A model generated the notes under the pieces. It made no database searches and had not been told where the DNA came from. It saw only the letters and a list, made by a program, of their open reading frames with translations. A program made the translations under genes and the position numbers. From NCBI RefSeq assembly GCF_003287455.1, contig NZ_PRLC01000021.1, forward strand, positions 1 to 46,658: a stretch of DNA of 46,658 nt. The letters run 5' to 3'. This document shows positions 25,022-32,746 of the stretch, piece after piece. The DNA comes from Faecalibacterium hattorii. Its GTDB lineage: Bacteria > Bacillota > Clostridia > Oscillospirales > Ruminococcaceae. Position 1 is the first letter of the stretch. The number at the start of each line of letters is the position of its first letter.

Positions 25022-26371
25022 TTATTTTTTAAGTTGGTCATCGGATTTACTCCAGTCGGAGAAGGAGTACCACCGGTTGCAGCCATCTCTCTCCCGGATC
25101 GCCTTCTTCGTGATGCGGCCGCTCTTTACCAGCTCCGCGTAGGCGCGGTTGTAGGTCTTCTCGCTGCACCCGACCTCCTTGGTGACGGCGGCGCGCAGCT
25201 CGCTGCTGGCCATGCTGCCAAGGCGGCTCTCGGCCAGCGCGTTGAGGATGGCGGCGGTGGTGTCGTCCTTGGTCTGGGCAAGGCGGAGGCGGCGCTCCTC
25301 CATGAAGTCCGCGTCCTTCTTGTCGGTGGAGCCGTCGAAGATGGCCCGCGCGGTGGGCACGCCGTCCACGGTCACGTCCTCGATGTGCATCAGCACGGTC
25401 TGGGCGGGCTTGGAGTAGCTGCTCTTCTCGTGGCTGAGGTAGATCTGGCCCTCGGTGCTGTTCTTGCAGCGGCCCATCATCAGCACGCTGCGGGCGATGT
25501 CCCACAGGTCCGAGCTGTCGGCGAGGCGGCCACGGCCCGAAACGCCCGGCCGCTTGTTGGTGTGCATGGAGATGAGGGTGGCGAGGTGGTACTTGGTGCT
25601 CAGGCTCTTCAGGGGCAGCACGGCGCCGCGCATCTGGTTGCGGCTGGCCATCTCCACGTCAGGGGGCAGAAAGCTTTGCAGCGGGTCTAAGATCAACAGG
25701 ATGGGGTTGATCTTCGCCACAAAGGTGGTGATGTCGTCGTCTCCGATGCAGAGCTGGTGGCCGGTGCGCAGGTAGTAGTCGTCGGCACTGACGACCATCA
25801 CCTTGGACATGTCGGCTCCGGCGGCGGCGATGCGGCCCTTGAGCACCTTGCCGGGGTCGTCCTCGCCCGCAAGGATGAGCACCCGGCCGGTCTGGGCGGG
25901 CGGTTCGGGGAAGAAGCCGCTGGTCTGCCCGGCGGTGACGTAGGCGATGAGCTGGGCTTGCCAGATGCCCTTGCCGGTGCCGCCGTCGGCACCCAGCAGG
26001 GAGATCTCGCCCCGCGGCAGGACGTCCGGCACCAGCCATTCGGTCTCCTCGCAGGGCACATCGCTCAGGCAGTAGGGCTCCGGGGCCTTGGCGTAGTGGT
26101 GGTCGTGCCATGCCATTGCGGATTCCCAAAATGCGTTGTCGTCCTCACGCTGGCGCTTGGCGCACCCGGCACGCCATGTGTCGACCTGAGAAAACTTCGT
26201 GCCTACGGTAGAAACGGCATCCACAAGGTACTGGTATCGTTCTTGCTCATCGTAGGGGTCGTGATTGATGTATATCAACAAATAGGTGTAGTCGTTCAGC
26301 AGTTCCACAGCCGGGGTGGTGGCAAGATACTCCTTGAACGATGCGAGAAATGCTTCGCGGTCAGTCGTCAT
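25022..26371 (-). CDS. RepA-like AAA ATPase/helicase of mobile elements
   Basis: 449 residues. The core is a RecA-like ATPase (AAA_25/RepA helicase type): Walker A GADGGTGKG at about 127-135, then LILAGEDDPGKVLKGRI, Walker B LLILDPLQSF near 210, and ISMHTNKRPG. The N-terminus (MTTDREAFLASFKEYLATTP) is helical and unassigned; the C-terminus (ELRAAVTKEVGCSEKTYNRA) looks like a winged helix. The start at 26371 is set by AGAAAGGAG. It lies between two tRNA insertion sites with its own strong promoter. It probably loads or acts as a replicative helicase for an element that is otherwise missing here. Codon use is as GC-rich as the host. Confidence 0.75.
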   Translation of the reverse strand: MTTDREAFLASFKEYLATTPAVELLNDYTYLLIYINHDPYDEQERYQYLVDAVSTVGTKFSQVDTWRAGCAKRQREDDNAFWESAMAWHDHHYAKAPEPYCLSDVPCEETEWLVPDVLPRGEISLLGADGGTGKGIWQAQLIAYVTAGQTSGFFPEPPAQTGRVLILAGEDDPGKVLKGRIAAAGADMSKVMVVSADDYYLRTGHQLCIGDDDITTFVAKINPILLILDPLQSFLPPDVEMASRNQMRGAVLPLKSLSTKYHLATLISMHTNKRPGVSGRGRLADSSDLWDIARSVLMMGRCKNSTEGQIYLSHEKSSYSKPAQTVLMHIEDVTVDGVPTARAIFDGSTDKKDADFMEERRLRLAQTKDDTTAAILNALAESRLGSMASSELRAAVTKEVGCSEKTYNRAYAELVKSGRITKKAIRERDGCNRWYSFSDWSKSDDQLKK

Positions 26372-26409
26372 AAAGAATAGTCTCCTTTCTGTTTTAATTT
26401 GTGCGTCTG

Positions 26410-26457
26410 AACCACAATCATTGGTTGTAGTATACACCGGCTGACAAAAGATGTCAA
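26410..26457 (-). promoter_or_regulatory. Strong promoter and operator of the AAA helicase gene
   Basis: On the minus strand TTGACA (26452-26457), 17 bases, TATACT (26429-26434). Just downstream, AACCA and TGGTT (26410-26414, 26422-26426) form an inverted repeat at the start point, a possible operator. Confidence 0.75.
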
Positions 26458-26477
26458 GATTTTTTTGCAAAAAATGG

Positions 26478-26506
26478 TTGACAAATTTCAGATTCGATGG
26501 TAAGAT
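26478..26506 (+). promoter_or_regulatory. Promoter of tRNA-Tyr
   Basis: TTGACA (26478-26483), 17 bases, TAAGAT (26501-26506), divergent from the helicase promoter with 20 bases between the two -35 boxes. Confidence 0.75.
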
Positions 26507-26545
26507 ATACAGGCGGTAAGCGATGGCCGCGTAAAAAATGAATCT

Positions 26546-26631
26546 GGGCGTGTTCCCGAGTGGCCAATGGGGACAGACTGTAAATCTGCTGCTTTTCAGC
26601 TTCGGTGGTTCGAATCCACCCGCGCCCACCA
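26546..26631 (+). tRNA. tRNA-Tyr (anticodon GTA)
   Basis: A class II tRNA of 86 bases with a long variable arm. Acceptor GGGCGTG pairs with CGCGCCC, anticodon loop CTGTAAA carries GTA, the T arm is GGTGG-TTCGAAT-CCACC, and CCA is encoded. The last part is the left copy of the 21 bp direct repeat that bounds the mobile element. Confidence 0.95.
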
Positions 26632-26633
26632 AA
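26613..26633 (+). repeat. attL core: 3' end of tRNA-Tyr
   Basis: 21 bases from the T arm through CCA plus two A's are identical to 38294-38314, and the match stops at both sides. This is the left end of an 11.7 kb element. Confidence 0.85.
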
Positions 26634-26637
26634 CAAG

Positions 26638-26682
26638 AAAAATCCGAACCTGTTTCCGATTGGAGAAGGGTTCGGATTTTTC
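26638..26682 (+). terminator. Terminator after tRNA-Tyr (element-borne)
   Basis: AAATCCGAACC (26640-26650) pairs with GGTTCGGATTT (26669-26679), then T's. It lies inside the element, so the element supplies a terminator to the tRNA it enters. Confidence 0.8.
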
Positions 26683-26783
26683 GTTTTCTTCGGGTACAAC
26701 AATGAAGGCTCCCGTGGACGGCACAAAACTCCGATACCTTGTCATAGACCGTAAGACAATCACAAGATTTGGAGGGTATGATT

Positions 26784-27035
26784 ATGAAGTACGATGCAAG
26801 AGCTTGCCATTTCAACATGGATACCGGGTGCGTGGAACTGCTACTCCGGGATGGGAGAAAAATTTCCATTGACTGCACCGGGGCCGAGGATGCTCTGGAT
26901 GTTACCATGGAGCAGAGGTCAGAACTGGACTACCTCATCTACAATGACCCGCTGGGCTATGCGGACTTGATTTTGAATGGCGACCCAGAGGAATATTTGA
27001 AAAATGCAACCGGGAGCCATGGGCTAGAAGATTAA
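26784..27035 (+). CDS. Small acidic protein, DUF6061-like
   Basis: 83 residues, starting MKYDARACHFNMDTGCVELL. It resembles a small family (DUF6061, from memory) common in mobile elements of gut Firmicutes. No catalytic motif or membrane segment is visible; the protein is acidic with a short beta-rich start and a helical end. ATG 26784 is seven bases after GGAGGG. It is the first gene inside attL, transcribed into the element and ended by two hairpins. Function unknown. Confidence 0.6.
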   Translation: MKYDARACHFNMDTGCVELLLRDGRKISIDCTGAEDALDVTMEQRSELDYLIYNDPLGYADLILNGDPEEYLKNATGSHGLED

Positions 27036-27095
27036 GGACAAAAAAATAAGAGGTGTGCCCAACTGGACACACCTCGGTGAGATACATCTATATAA

Positions 27096-27135
27096 GGCAG
27101 GGCGTTCCCTTTACTGGGAGCGTCCTGCTGTTTTT
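27096..27135 (+). terminator. Terminator after the DUF6061-like gene
   Basis: CAGGGCGTTCCC (27098-27109) pairs with GGGAGCGTCCTG (27116-27127), then TTTTT; another hairpin GAGGTGTG/CACACCTC lies just before (27050-27075). Confidence 0.75.
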
Positions 27136-27310
27136 ATGCGGCAACAGGCAAGGCTTGTAGTGCTTCCTGCTCTTTCAGCCATTCCTCATATTCGCGCTGG
27201 CCTTCCTCGCTGTTGAAAAACTCAACCATGGAGGGATAAAAGCAGCGTGCAAGGATTTTGATGGCTTCATCCGGGTAGCCGGATTTGTTCGACTTCTTCT
27301 TTTTGTTCAA
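27134..27310 (-). CDS. Small hypothetical protein downstream of mobV
   Basis: 58 residues with a lysine-rich start (NKKKKSNKSGYPDEAIK) and a helical, acidic remainder ending EEWLKEQEALQALPVAA. There is no in-frame ATG near the ribosome site; TTG 27310 lies seven bases after GGAGG and is the likely start. It begins 17 bases after the mobV stop, so it is in the mobilization transcript. I do not recognise a family; an accessory mobilization role is only a guess from position. Confidence 0.5.
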   Translation of the reverse strand: MNKKKKSNKSGYPDEAIKILARCFYPSMVEFFNSEEGQREYEEWLKEQEALQALPVAA

Positions 27311-27327
27311 ATGGTATCCTCCGAAAA

Positions 27328-28593
27328 TCAAAGTTCCATATCCTGCCCACGCTTGCGGTTTCGCTGCGGCACATTCATGGTGCGCTCCTGCTTGGGGGCA
27401 AGAATCTTTTCCAGAAAGCCGCGCACCAGTTCGGGCGCACGGTGGAGAGCATCCAGATAGGGTTTCACGTCGTACCACAGGTCGTGGTACTTGTTGCTCC
27501 AACGAACGGCCTCCTTCTTAGCGGTGAAAAGTTCTTCTTTCAAGCGGCGGTTCTCCACGTCCATCATATAGCCGTGGTCAGCCTGTTTTTTCAGTTTGGA
27601 AAATTCTTCTTCGGTCAGCGAGTAGTTGCCGAGGAAGGTGCGCTTGCCGATATAATCCAGATCGCGCGCGTGAATGAGGGCTTCTTTCGTGAGCGTGGCC
27701 TTTTTCTGCACAGCGGCAAGTTCCTTTTCGGTCTTGGAGAGGGTTTTGTTGGTTTGGGTGAGGTGCTGCTCTTTCTGGTCAATCTGGGCGGTCAGGCTGT
27801 CCAGCCGCTCCTGCTCCCGCTGGACTTTGAACTGGGTGACGGTCAGGTGTTCTTCGGTACTGCCGCGCTCGCCGCGCTCCACATCCGTGTATCCGGCGTT
27901 GCGCATATAGTTGAAGAAATCGTCTTGCAGGATGCTGTACGACTTCTTCAGGACTGGTTTGCCGTTCTTTTGCAGGACGGGCTCTCCAGCATCGTCCATC
28001 AGGGGCTTGGATGCCCACTTCTTGCTCCGGCTGACCTGCATGACGGTCTCCTTGACTGTGCCGACCAGTGCCTTATCCTTGCAGCGTTTCGACCAGAGGA
28101 TCTGCTTTTCCACCACAGGCACATAGACCACATGGAGATGGTAGTGGTAGACCTCCCGGCCTAATGCTTCTGTCATGGCACGGTTGATCTCATCGGCATG
28201 CATGACAGCCGAGAGGATATACTGCTCACCGCCTACGATTTGGATAGCAGCTTTGTAGGCATCTGCATAGAACTGCTTAGCGAACTCATAGCCGCCGTGG
28301 TTGTCAAAGTAGGCCGAGTTGACATCAAAGACAAGCTCGCAATAATGGGTGGCATCCGGCTTCAGGCCGCGCGTTGAAATCGTACCAGCGGTTTCCAGTT
28401 GGGCGAACAGGTCAGTGTAGCTGGCGGTTGGCTTTTTGAAGTGGACGTTCCATGCAGTGCGCTGGGGGATAATGTCGGGGTTCCGATAGCTGTCCTTTTC
28501 GCGCTCATTGTGCTGCTGAGTGTTGCCAACGGCCTTATCCGAAACGGCGAGATTTCGGACACTGGTGCGGTCAATACCATCATTTCTTGCCAA
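27328..28593 (-). CDS. MobV/Pre family relaxase (plasmid recombination/mobilization)
   Basis: 421 residues. Relaxase that would nick oriT and stay bound to the transferred strand, using transfer machinery from a helper. The N-terminus ARNDGIDRTSVRNLAVSDKA, then HNEREKDSYRNPDI is the MobV hallmark; the metal-binding histidine motif appears as YHYHLHVVYVPV near residue 140. The C-terminal half is coiled coil (RLDSLTAQIDQKEQHL onward). TTG 28593 is the likely start, six bases after AAAGGAGGG; ATG 28599 abuts that site and is too close. An oriT-like repeat lies just upstream. Confidence 0.85.
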   Translation of the reverse strand: MARNDGIDRTSVRNLAVSDKAVGNTQQHNEREKDSYRNPDIIPQRTAWNVHFKKPTASYTDLFAQLETAGTISTRGLKPDATHYCELVFDVNSAYFDNHGGYEFAKQFYADAYKAAIQIVGGEQYILSAVMHADEINRAMTEALGREVYHYHLHVVYVPVVEKQILWSKRCKDKALVGTVKETVMQVSRSKKWASKPLMDDAGEPVLQKNGKPVLKKSYSILQDDFFNYMRNAGYTDVERGERGSTEEHLTVTQFKVQREQERLDSLTAQIDQKEQHLTQTNKTLSKTEKELAAVQKKATLTKEALIHARDLDYIGKRTFLGNYSLTEEEFSKLKKQADHGYMMDVENRRLKEELFTAKKEAVRWSNKYHDLWYDVKPYLDALHRAPELVRGFLEKILAPKQERTMNVPQRNRKRGQDMEL

Positions 28594-28640
28594 GGGCATC
28601 CCTCCTTTCAAGGTTCATCGAGAGGTGACGGGGAACGGAG

Positions 28641-28712
28641 ATGCACTTCTGCGGAAGTGTAATAACCCACTATGACACTTTCATCCCTATGGTCTGCAAA
28701 GTGTAGTGGGCT
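28641..28712 (-). other. Candidate oriT of the MobV relaxase
   Basis: CCCACTATGACACTTT (28666-28681) and AAAGTGTAGTGGG (28698-28710) form a long inverted repeat next to a second hairpin, GCACTTC/GAAGTGT (28643-28660). Read on the minus strand it gives TAGTGGGTTATTACACTT, close in form to the TAGTGTGTTATACTTT nick region of the pMV158 family. It lies 50-120 bases upstream of mobV, the usual place. Confidence 0.7.
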
Positions 28713-28745
28713 CTCCGAGGGGGAACGTCTCCTGCGGGAGAGTTA

Positions 28746-28776
28746 CAATCAAGTTCGCACAATGCGAACTTGATTG
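28746..28776. repeat. Perfect 14 bp inverted repeat
   Basis: CAATCAAGTTCGCA (28746-28759) and its exact complement (28763-28776) are separated by CAA. There is no T run, so it is more likely an operator or origin structure than a terminator. Confidence 0.75.
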
Positions 28777-28778
28777 CT

Positions 28779-28936
28779 CCGTACGCATCTGAAAAAATTG
28801 CGTACGGACTTCAAATAACCTGTACGGTTCGTACGACGTACGGAAATGCGAAATATAAACGATAACACGTTTTAAAACGCTTTAATTCGCCGTACAGATG
28901 CGTACAAGTACAGACCGTACAGGTTGTACGAACTTC
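28779..28936. repeat. GTAC-rich repeat array, candidate origin or operator of the element
   Basis: About nine GTACG/CGTAC or GTACA/TGTAC motifs lie within 160 bases before the helicase stop. Two pairs are inverted copies: CCGTACGCATCTG (28779-28791) against CAGATGCGTAC (28906-28916), and AACCTGTACGG against CCGTACAGGTT. A short AT-rich stretch with GATAACACGTTTTAAAAC lies between them. The 364 base gap between mobV and the helicase gene holds only these elements. Confidence 0.6.
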
Positions 28937-28957
28937 TTCCGTGAAAAAATGCACTTT

Positions 28958-30274
28958 TTACGGACAGGGGTGGACAAGCGGCTCGATGCCTACAAAACCC
29001 CGCACCCTGCGGCCACCGGGCAGATAGATATTGTTGGTGGCTTCAAGGTTGTAGCGGCGGTCATTCTGGCGCAGTTCTGCGCTGAAACGGATCGCCGATA
29101 CGCTGTGACAGGCGTTATCTTCGCACCACAGTTTGTAGATTTCATAGAAATCTTTGGAACTGATGGAGTAGTCTGCCTTAAAGCGGAAGTAGCCCTCGGA
29201 TTCCATGAAGTCAATGACATTGTTGCTGCTGCGCTTGATGGTGTCCACGTTGGCGGCGGCTCGTTCGCTGACCGTGAAGCGGAAATCGTTCTGCACCAGC
29301 CGGTGCAGCCCTTCCAGACACCAGAGCAGGATACCCTCCAATTCGGCGCACATCTTCTCCACAAGGAAGGGGTCATCCATGCGGTCGGCAGGCTTGTCCT
29401 TGGTGGTCAAGATAAGCTGGCGGCGAAAGAAACCGTCCGAATGGTCGTACAGTGAGGTCAGCGTACCGTTGCCGAAACAGAGGAACCGGGCATAAATGTC
29501 CCGCTGGTAACTCTGGACACCTTTGCGCTCCAAGTCCAGCTTGGCTTCGGCGGTCACGATGGTCTTGATATAGTTGGTCTTGGGCAAGGCGTTCATGTCC
29601 ATATCATCGTCGATCATCAGCAGGCGGCGTTCCAGATCGGCACGGGCAAAGCGGTTGTTCTCCACTTTCTGGACGCTGCCATTGCTGGCGGCATCTCCCA
29701 TGAGCCGTTTCAGCACCAGCCCGATGCGGGACTTGCCCTCGCCGCCCTTGCCGACAATGAGCATCATCTTCTGCCCTTTGGTGCTGGGGATCAGGCAGTA
29801 GCCCAGATACTCCTGCAAGGTGGGGATGTCAGCATCGTCCAACAGCTCGTGCAGAAAGGTCAGCCAGCGGTCAGGGCTGGCGGCTTTGGGGTCATACTTC
29901 ACAGGCAGGCGGTTCTGGCAGAACAGGCGGCTCTCCTGAAAAGAGCCGTCCGGCAGATGGTACACACCGTTCTGGAGGTGGATGCAGTCCTGCTCGATGG
30001 GGAACGGGTCGGAAAAGGCCAGCAGCTTGATGGTCTCCAGAATGTTGGTGACCTTTTTTGACAGGCCGGAGGTGACATATTCCTCGATGTTCTCCAAGAT
30101 GCGCTGCTTGATCTCGCTCTCATCCTCTACCGGGCCGTCCAGCGTATACAGCGTTCCGTTGACGCATTTCAGCGGCCACTGTTCCAGAAAGGCACGGCCA
30201 AACTGGACTTCATCGATCTTCTTTCCGTTGTACCAGTCCGGCCATAAGGGGTTGCGGGAAATGTTTTTCTTCAT
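28958..30274 (-). CDS. D5/SF3-type phage-plasmid primase-helicase
   Basis: 438 residues. Contains an N-terminal D5_N-like domain and an SF3 helicase domain with Walker A VGKGGEGKSRI at about 175-183, Walker B-like RLLMIDDDMDMNALP, sensor LCFGNGTLTSLYDHSDGFFRRQL and a C-terminal winged-helix-like part. Such proteins unwind the origin of satellite phages, plasmids and integrative elements. The start is ATG 30274 after AAAGGAG. It lies downstream of the CHC2 gene on the same strand; together they would make a two-part replication module. The active primase half is probably provided separately. Confidence 0.8.
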   Translation of the reverse strand: MKKNISRNPLWPDWYNGKKIDEVQFGRAFLEQWPLKCVNGTLYTLDGPVEDESEIKQRILENIEEYVTSGLSKKVTNILETIKLLAFSDPFPIEQDCIHLQNGVYHLPDGSFQESRLFCQNRLPVKYDPKAASPDRWLTFLHELLDDADIPTLQEYLGYCLIPSTKGQKMMLIVGKGGEGKSRIGLVLKRLMGDAASNGSVQKVENNRFARADLERRLLMIDDDMDMNALPKTNYIKTIVTAEAKLDLERKGVQSYQRDIYARFLCFGNGTLTSLYDHSDGFFRRQLILTTKDKPADRMDDPFLVEKMCAELEGILLWCLEGLHRLVQNDFRFTVSERAAANVDTIKRSSNNVIDFMESEGYFRFKADYSISSKDFYEIYKLWCEDNACHSVSAIRFSAELRQNDRRYNLEATNNIYLPGGRRVRGFVGIEPLVHPCP

Positions 30275-30347
30275 AGGGTGGTTCTCCTTTAGAAAAGTGA
30301 AGTGGTGGGTCTCACGGTGAGACCCACCACTTCGGGTGAATAAATTA

Positions 30348-30947
30348 TCAGGCGCACTTTGCCAGAGCAAGGCGGTTGGTGCGCTCTTCCAGCATCAGCA
30401 GGTACGACCCGGACAGCAGCCGCGCAGCGGCGTCGGCCTTCTGCTGGGGCGTCCCAAATACAACGCAGTCCGTCAGGTGCTCGATGGTCTCGGTCGTGTG
30501 GAGGGCTTCTTCAAACCGTGGGTCATGCGGCTCCTCCGGGGTGGCGGGCTTGTAGCGCTCCTGCCAGTCGTGCAGCAGGTCAAGATAATCGGTCAGCACC
30601 CGCAGGCAGTAGGCGATGTCTGCCCACTGCTCGTCCGTCAGGCCACGCTTGGGCGGCAGGGCGATGGCATTGGCGGGCGGCTTATCCGGGTCAAGCCCGA
30701 AGTCACTTGCGAGCTTCTCGGCGGCTTGCCGGGGGTTCAGGTCAAACAGCTTGGCGGTGAGGTCGATGGCATCTCCGTTGGCTCCACAGCCGAAGCAATA
30801 ATAATAGGTGTCGTTCAGCTTCATGCTGGGGTCGCTGTCGGAATGGAACGGACAGCACACCATGCTATGGCGGTCGGGCTCCATGCCATACATTTCTCCC
30901 ACCTGCCGAACGGTGATGGCGGACTTGACAGTTTGATACAGACTCAA
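30348..30947 (-). CDS. CHC2 zinc-finger primase-like protein
   Basis: 199 residues. The N-terminal 70 residues carry a DnaG-type zinc ribbon: VCCPFHSDSDPSMKLND then YYYCFGCGANGDAIDL, with the expected Cys-His-Cys-Cys ligands. The rest is helical without a TOPRIM domain, so it is a DNA-binding or priming cofactor, not a full primase. TTG 30947 is preferred (eight bases after GGAG); ATG 30953 is only two bases from it. The same ATGCCCTTG arrangement is seen at mobV. It is transcribed away from the XRE gene. Confidence 0.75.
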   Translation of the reverse strand: MSLYQTVKSAITVRQVGEMYGMEPDRHSMVCCPFHSDSDPSMKLNDTYYYCFGCGANGDAIDLTAKLFDLNPRQAAEKLASDFGLDPDKPPANAIALPPKRGLTDEQWADIAYCLRVLTDYLDLLHDWQERYKPATPEEPHDPRFEEALHTTETIEHLTDCVVFGTPQQKADAAARLLSGSYLLMLEERTNRLALAKCA

Positions 30948-30975
30948 GGGCATTTCTCCTTTGTTTCGTGCGTTG

Positions 30976-31013
30976 CACCAGAGTACCCCAAAGTGGGAAC
31001 TCTGGTGTTTTTT
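30976..31013 (+). terminator. Terminator-like hairpin in the divergent regulatory region
   Basis: CACCAGAGT (30976-30984) pairs with ACTCTGGTG (30999-31007), followed by TTTTTT on the + strand. No + strand gene precedes it, so it may be a relic, or a 5' leader hairpin of the CHC2 transcript. Confidence 0.6.
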
Positions 31014-31091
31014 GCTTCCTGCCTGAATATACGGAAAATTTTGCAGGAAAGGCGAAAAAGCGGCAGAACTGCAACGGAAAAAGAAAAATGC
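31010..31091. repeat. 82 bp segment repeated outside attR
   Basis: This stretch matches 38399-38480 at about 80 percent over 82 bases (TGCCTGAATATACGGAAAAT here, TGCCTGAAGATACGGAGGAT there). The 16-mer TGAATATACGGAAAAT also occurs at 35851-35866. No function is evident. Confidence 0.65.
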
Positions 31092-31141
31092 CCTCACTGG
31101 TTGCAGGACTGCAACAGCAAGGGCGGAGCGGTAACCGTATA

Positions 31142-31170
31142 TTGAACAAAACGGCAGAGCGTATTATAAT
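31142..31170 (+). promoter_or_regulatory. Promoter of the XRE-sigma pair
   Basis: TTGAAC (31142-31147), 17 bases, TATAAT (31165-31170), 33 bases before the XRE start. Confidence 0.75.
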
Positions 31171-31202
31171 GAGGAAAAAGCTCAAAAAGGAGGGCCGACC
31201 AC

Positions 31203-32033
31203 ATGGCACAGGAATATCTGCCCGCACCATCCAACATCCGTCTTGCGGACTTGATGAAAGAGCACAACATCAGCCAACCAGAACTTGCCAAGGAACTCGG
31301 CTGCTCCAAAAGCACCATCAGCCGCTTCATAAGCGGTGCAAAAGGGACGCTGACCCATGAGCAGGTGCTGAAAATCGCAAGGCTGTTTAATGTGTCCACG
31401 GATTTCCTGCTGGGAGAAACCAACATCCCCGACCGCAAAAATTACGACATTGCCGAACTGGGCTTGTCCGTAGAAGCCGCAAAGAACCTCTACACAGGGC
31501 GTGTCAATGCAGAGGTGGTCAACCTGCTGTTGGAAAACGCCCGCTTTGCAGAGCTTACTTACCGCATAGCGCAGTATTTTGATGATACCTTCGCATCCGG
31601 CATCGCAGCACAGAATGCCATGCTCACGACATTGAGCACCCTGCTGCGCACAAAGGTCAAGACCCCGGAAGCAGCCAAAGCCGCAAAGGACATCAGTCTC
31701 CGAAGAAAGCCAGTGTACCAAGGCGACCTTGATGACATTGAAATGTACTTCATGGCAACGGTCAAGGAAATCAAAAAGGACATCGGGAGCCATTACGCCG
31801 AACAGGAAGCCATGAGCAAGAAAGTGGCGGAGAAGATGTTCACCGAATTGACCAAAGGGCAGGATGTGCAGCACCCAACGATTACGGCAGAGCAGTTGAC
31901 AGATGCAATGTTGGACAGCGTTTCGGGTATGGAAGGAGCCACGCCGGAAGCACTGGAACAGCTGCGGAACGGTCTGCTGGGAATCTTGCAGTCTGCCGCA
32001 GAGCAGGAAAAAGCCCATGAAGCAGACGAATGA
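31203..32033 (+). CDS. XRE-family transcriptional regulator of the element
   Basis: 276 residues. An N-terminal helix-turn-helix of the XRE/Cro type (IRLADLMKEHNISQPELAKE, then LGCSKSTISRFI, about 12-66) is followed by STDFLLGE, the usual end of this domain, and a long helical C-terminal region of unknown role. AAGGAGG lies at a normal distance before ATG 31203. It faces away from the CHC2-helicase-mob genes and overlaps the sigma gene by 17 bases. It is the likely switch between quiet and replicating or transferring states; that is inference from position. Confidence 0.8.
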   Translation: MAQEYLPAPSNIRLADLMKEHNISQPELAKELGCSKSTISRFISGAKGTLTHEQVLKIARLFNVSTDFLLGETNIPDRKNYDIAELGLSVEAAKNLYTGRVNAEVVNLLLENARFAELTYRIAQYFDDTFASGIAAQNAMLTTLSTLLRTKVKTPEAAKAAKDISLRRKPVYQGDLDDIEMYFMATVKEIKKDIGSHYAEQEAMSKKVAEKMFTELTKGQDVQHPTITAEQLTDAMLDSVSGMEGATPEALEQLRNGLLGILQSAAEQEKAHEADE

Positions 32034-32682
32034 ACGGCTTTGTGCGCTGGCGCAGAAAGGCGATGCCGCCGCACTGGACAGCCTGATCGACAACAACAAG
32101 TCCTTTATTGGCAAGGTGGCAAATGACCTTTTCCGCAGCATGAATCTGGCACAGTCCGGCCTGAACCTTGACACGGACGATTTGAAACAGGCAGGGAATA
32201 TGGGCTTGTGGAGGGCCGTGCCAAAGTTCGATGTAGCGCGCGGCATGAAGTTCCTGACTTATGCGGCTCCTGCCATCCGCAACGCCATGATGGATATGGT
32301 TCGGGATGCCTTTACTGCTTTTGAGCAGCGGATGGTGACAGAGGACAAGGATGGTATCTGCTACCAGCGTATTTCGCTGGACGATGTTCTGTCGGGAGAA
32401 GAACAACTACGGCGCATTGAAGCCATAGCCGACCCCTACGCCATGCAACCGCAGAGCATTATAGAGGAGCAGGAATCGCGCCGGGAACTGTACGATGGCC
32501 TGAAACGGCTGACCCAACGGGAGCAGACCTATTTGCTGTATCGTTATGGCTTTACCGATGGCGAGGAACATCCGCTGATTGGCACGGCGATATACTTTCA
32601 CCTGACGAAAGGCCGCGCCAAAAAGACCGAGGAACAAGCTATGGATAACCTGTGGCTGGAACTGCCGTGGTGGTTTATCTGA
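32017..32682 (+). CDS. Sigma-70-like factor overlapping the XRE gene
   Basis: 221 residues. A region 2 block is clear (DTDDLKQAGNMGLWRAVPKF followed by FLTYAAPAIRNAMMDMVRD), and region 4 is present but loose (LKRLTQREQTYLLYRYGF, then TKGRAKKTEEQAMDNLW). The start ATG 32017 lies inside the end of the XRE gene in another frame with a weak AGGAAA site, so it depends on upstream translation. Element-borne sigma-like proteins of this kind probably direct polymerase to element promoters. No matching promoter consensus could be derived from this window. Confidence 0.72.
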   Translation: MKQTNERLCALAQKGDAAALDSLIDNNKSFIGKVANDLFRSMNLAQSGLNLDTDDLKQAGNMGLWRAVPKFDVARGMKFLTYAAPAIRNAMMDMVRDAFTAFEQRMVTEDKDGICYQRISLDDVLSGEEQLRRIEAIADPYAMQPQSIIEEQESRRELYDGLKRLTQREQTYLLYRYGFTDGEEHPLIGTAIYFHLTKGRAKKTEEQAMDNLWLELPWWFI

Positions 32683-32692
32683 ATGGGCAGAG

Positions 32693-32721
32693 AGGAATTG
32701 TGTCAAATTGACATAATTCCT
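32693..32721. promoter_or_regulatory. 29 bp palindrome upstream of the ECF sigma gene
   Basis: AGGAATTGTGTCAA (32693-32706) and TTGACATAATTCCT (32708-32721) are complementary at 13 of 14 positions around one A. There is no T run. It lies 25 bases before the ECF start and includes TTGACA and TGTCAA, so it could be an operator or hold the promoter. Confidence 0.6.
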
Positions 32722-32746
32722 CCCGATAAGAGGGATGTGGGCGAAA

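Noticed and set aside
26454-26726. Minus-strand frame containing GGRGWIRTTEA
   Set aside because: This is a well-known false peptide produced by translating a tRNA gene, here tRNA-Tyr.
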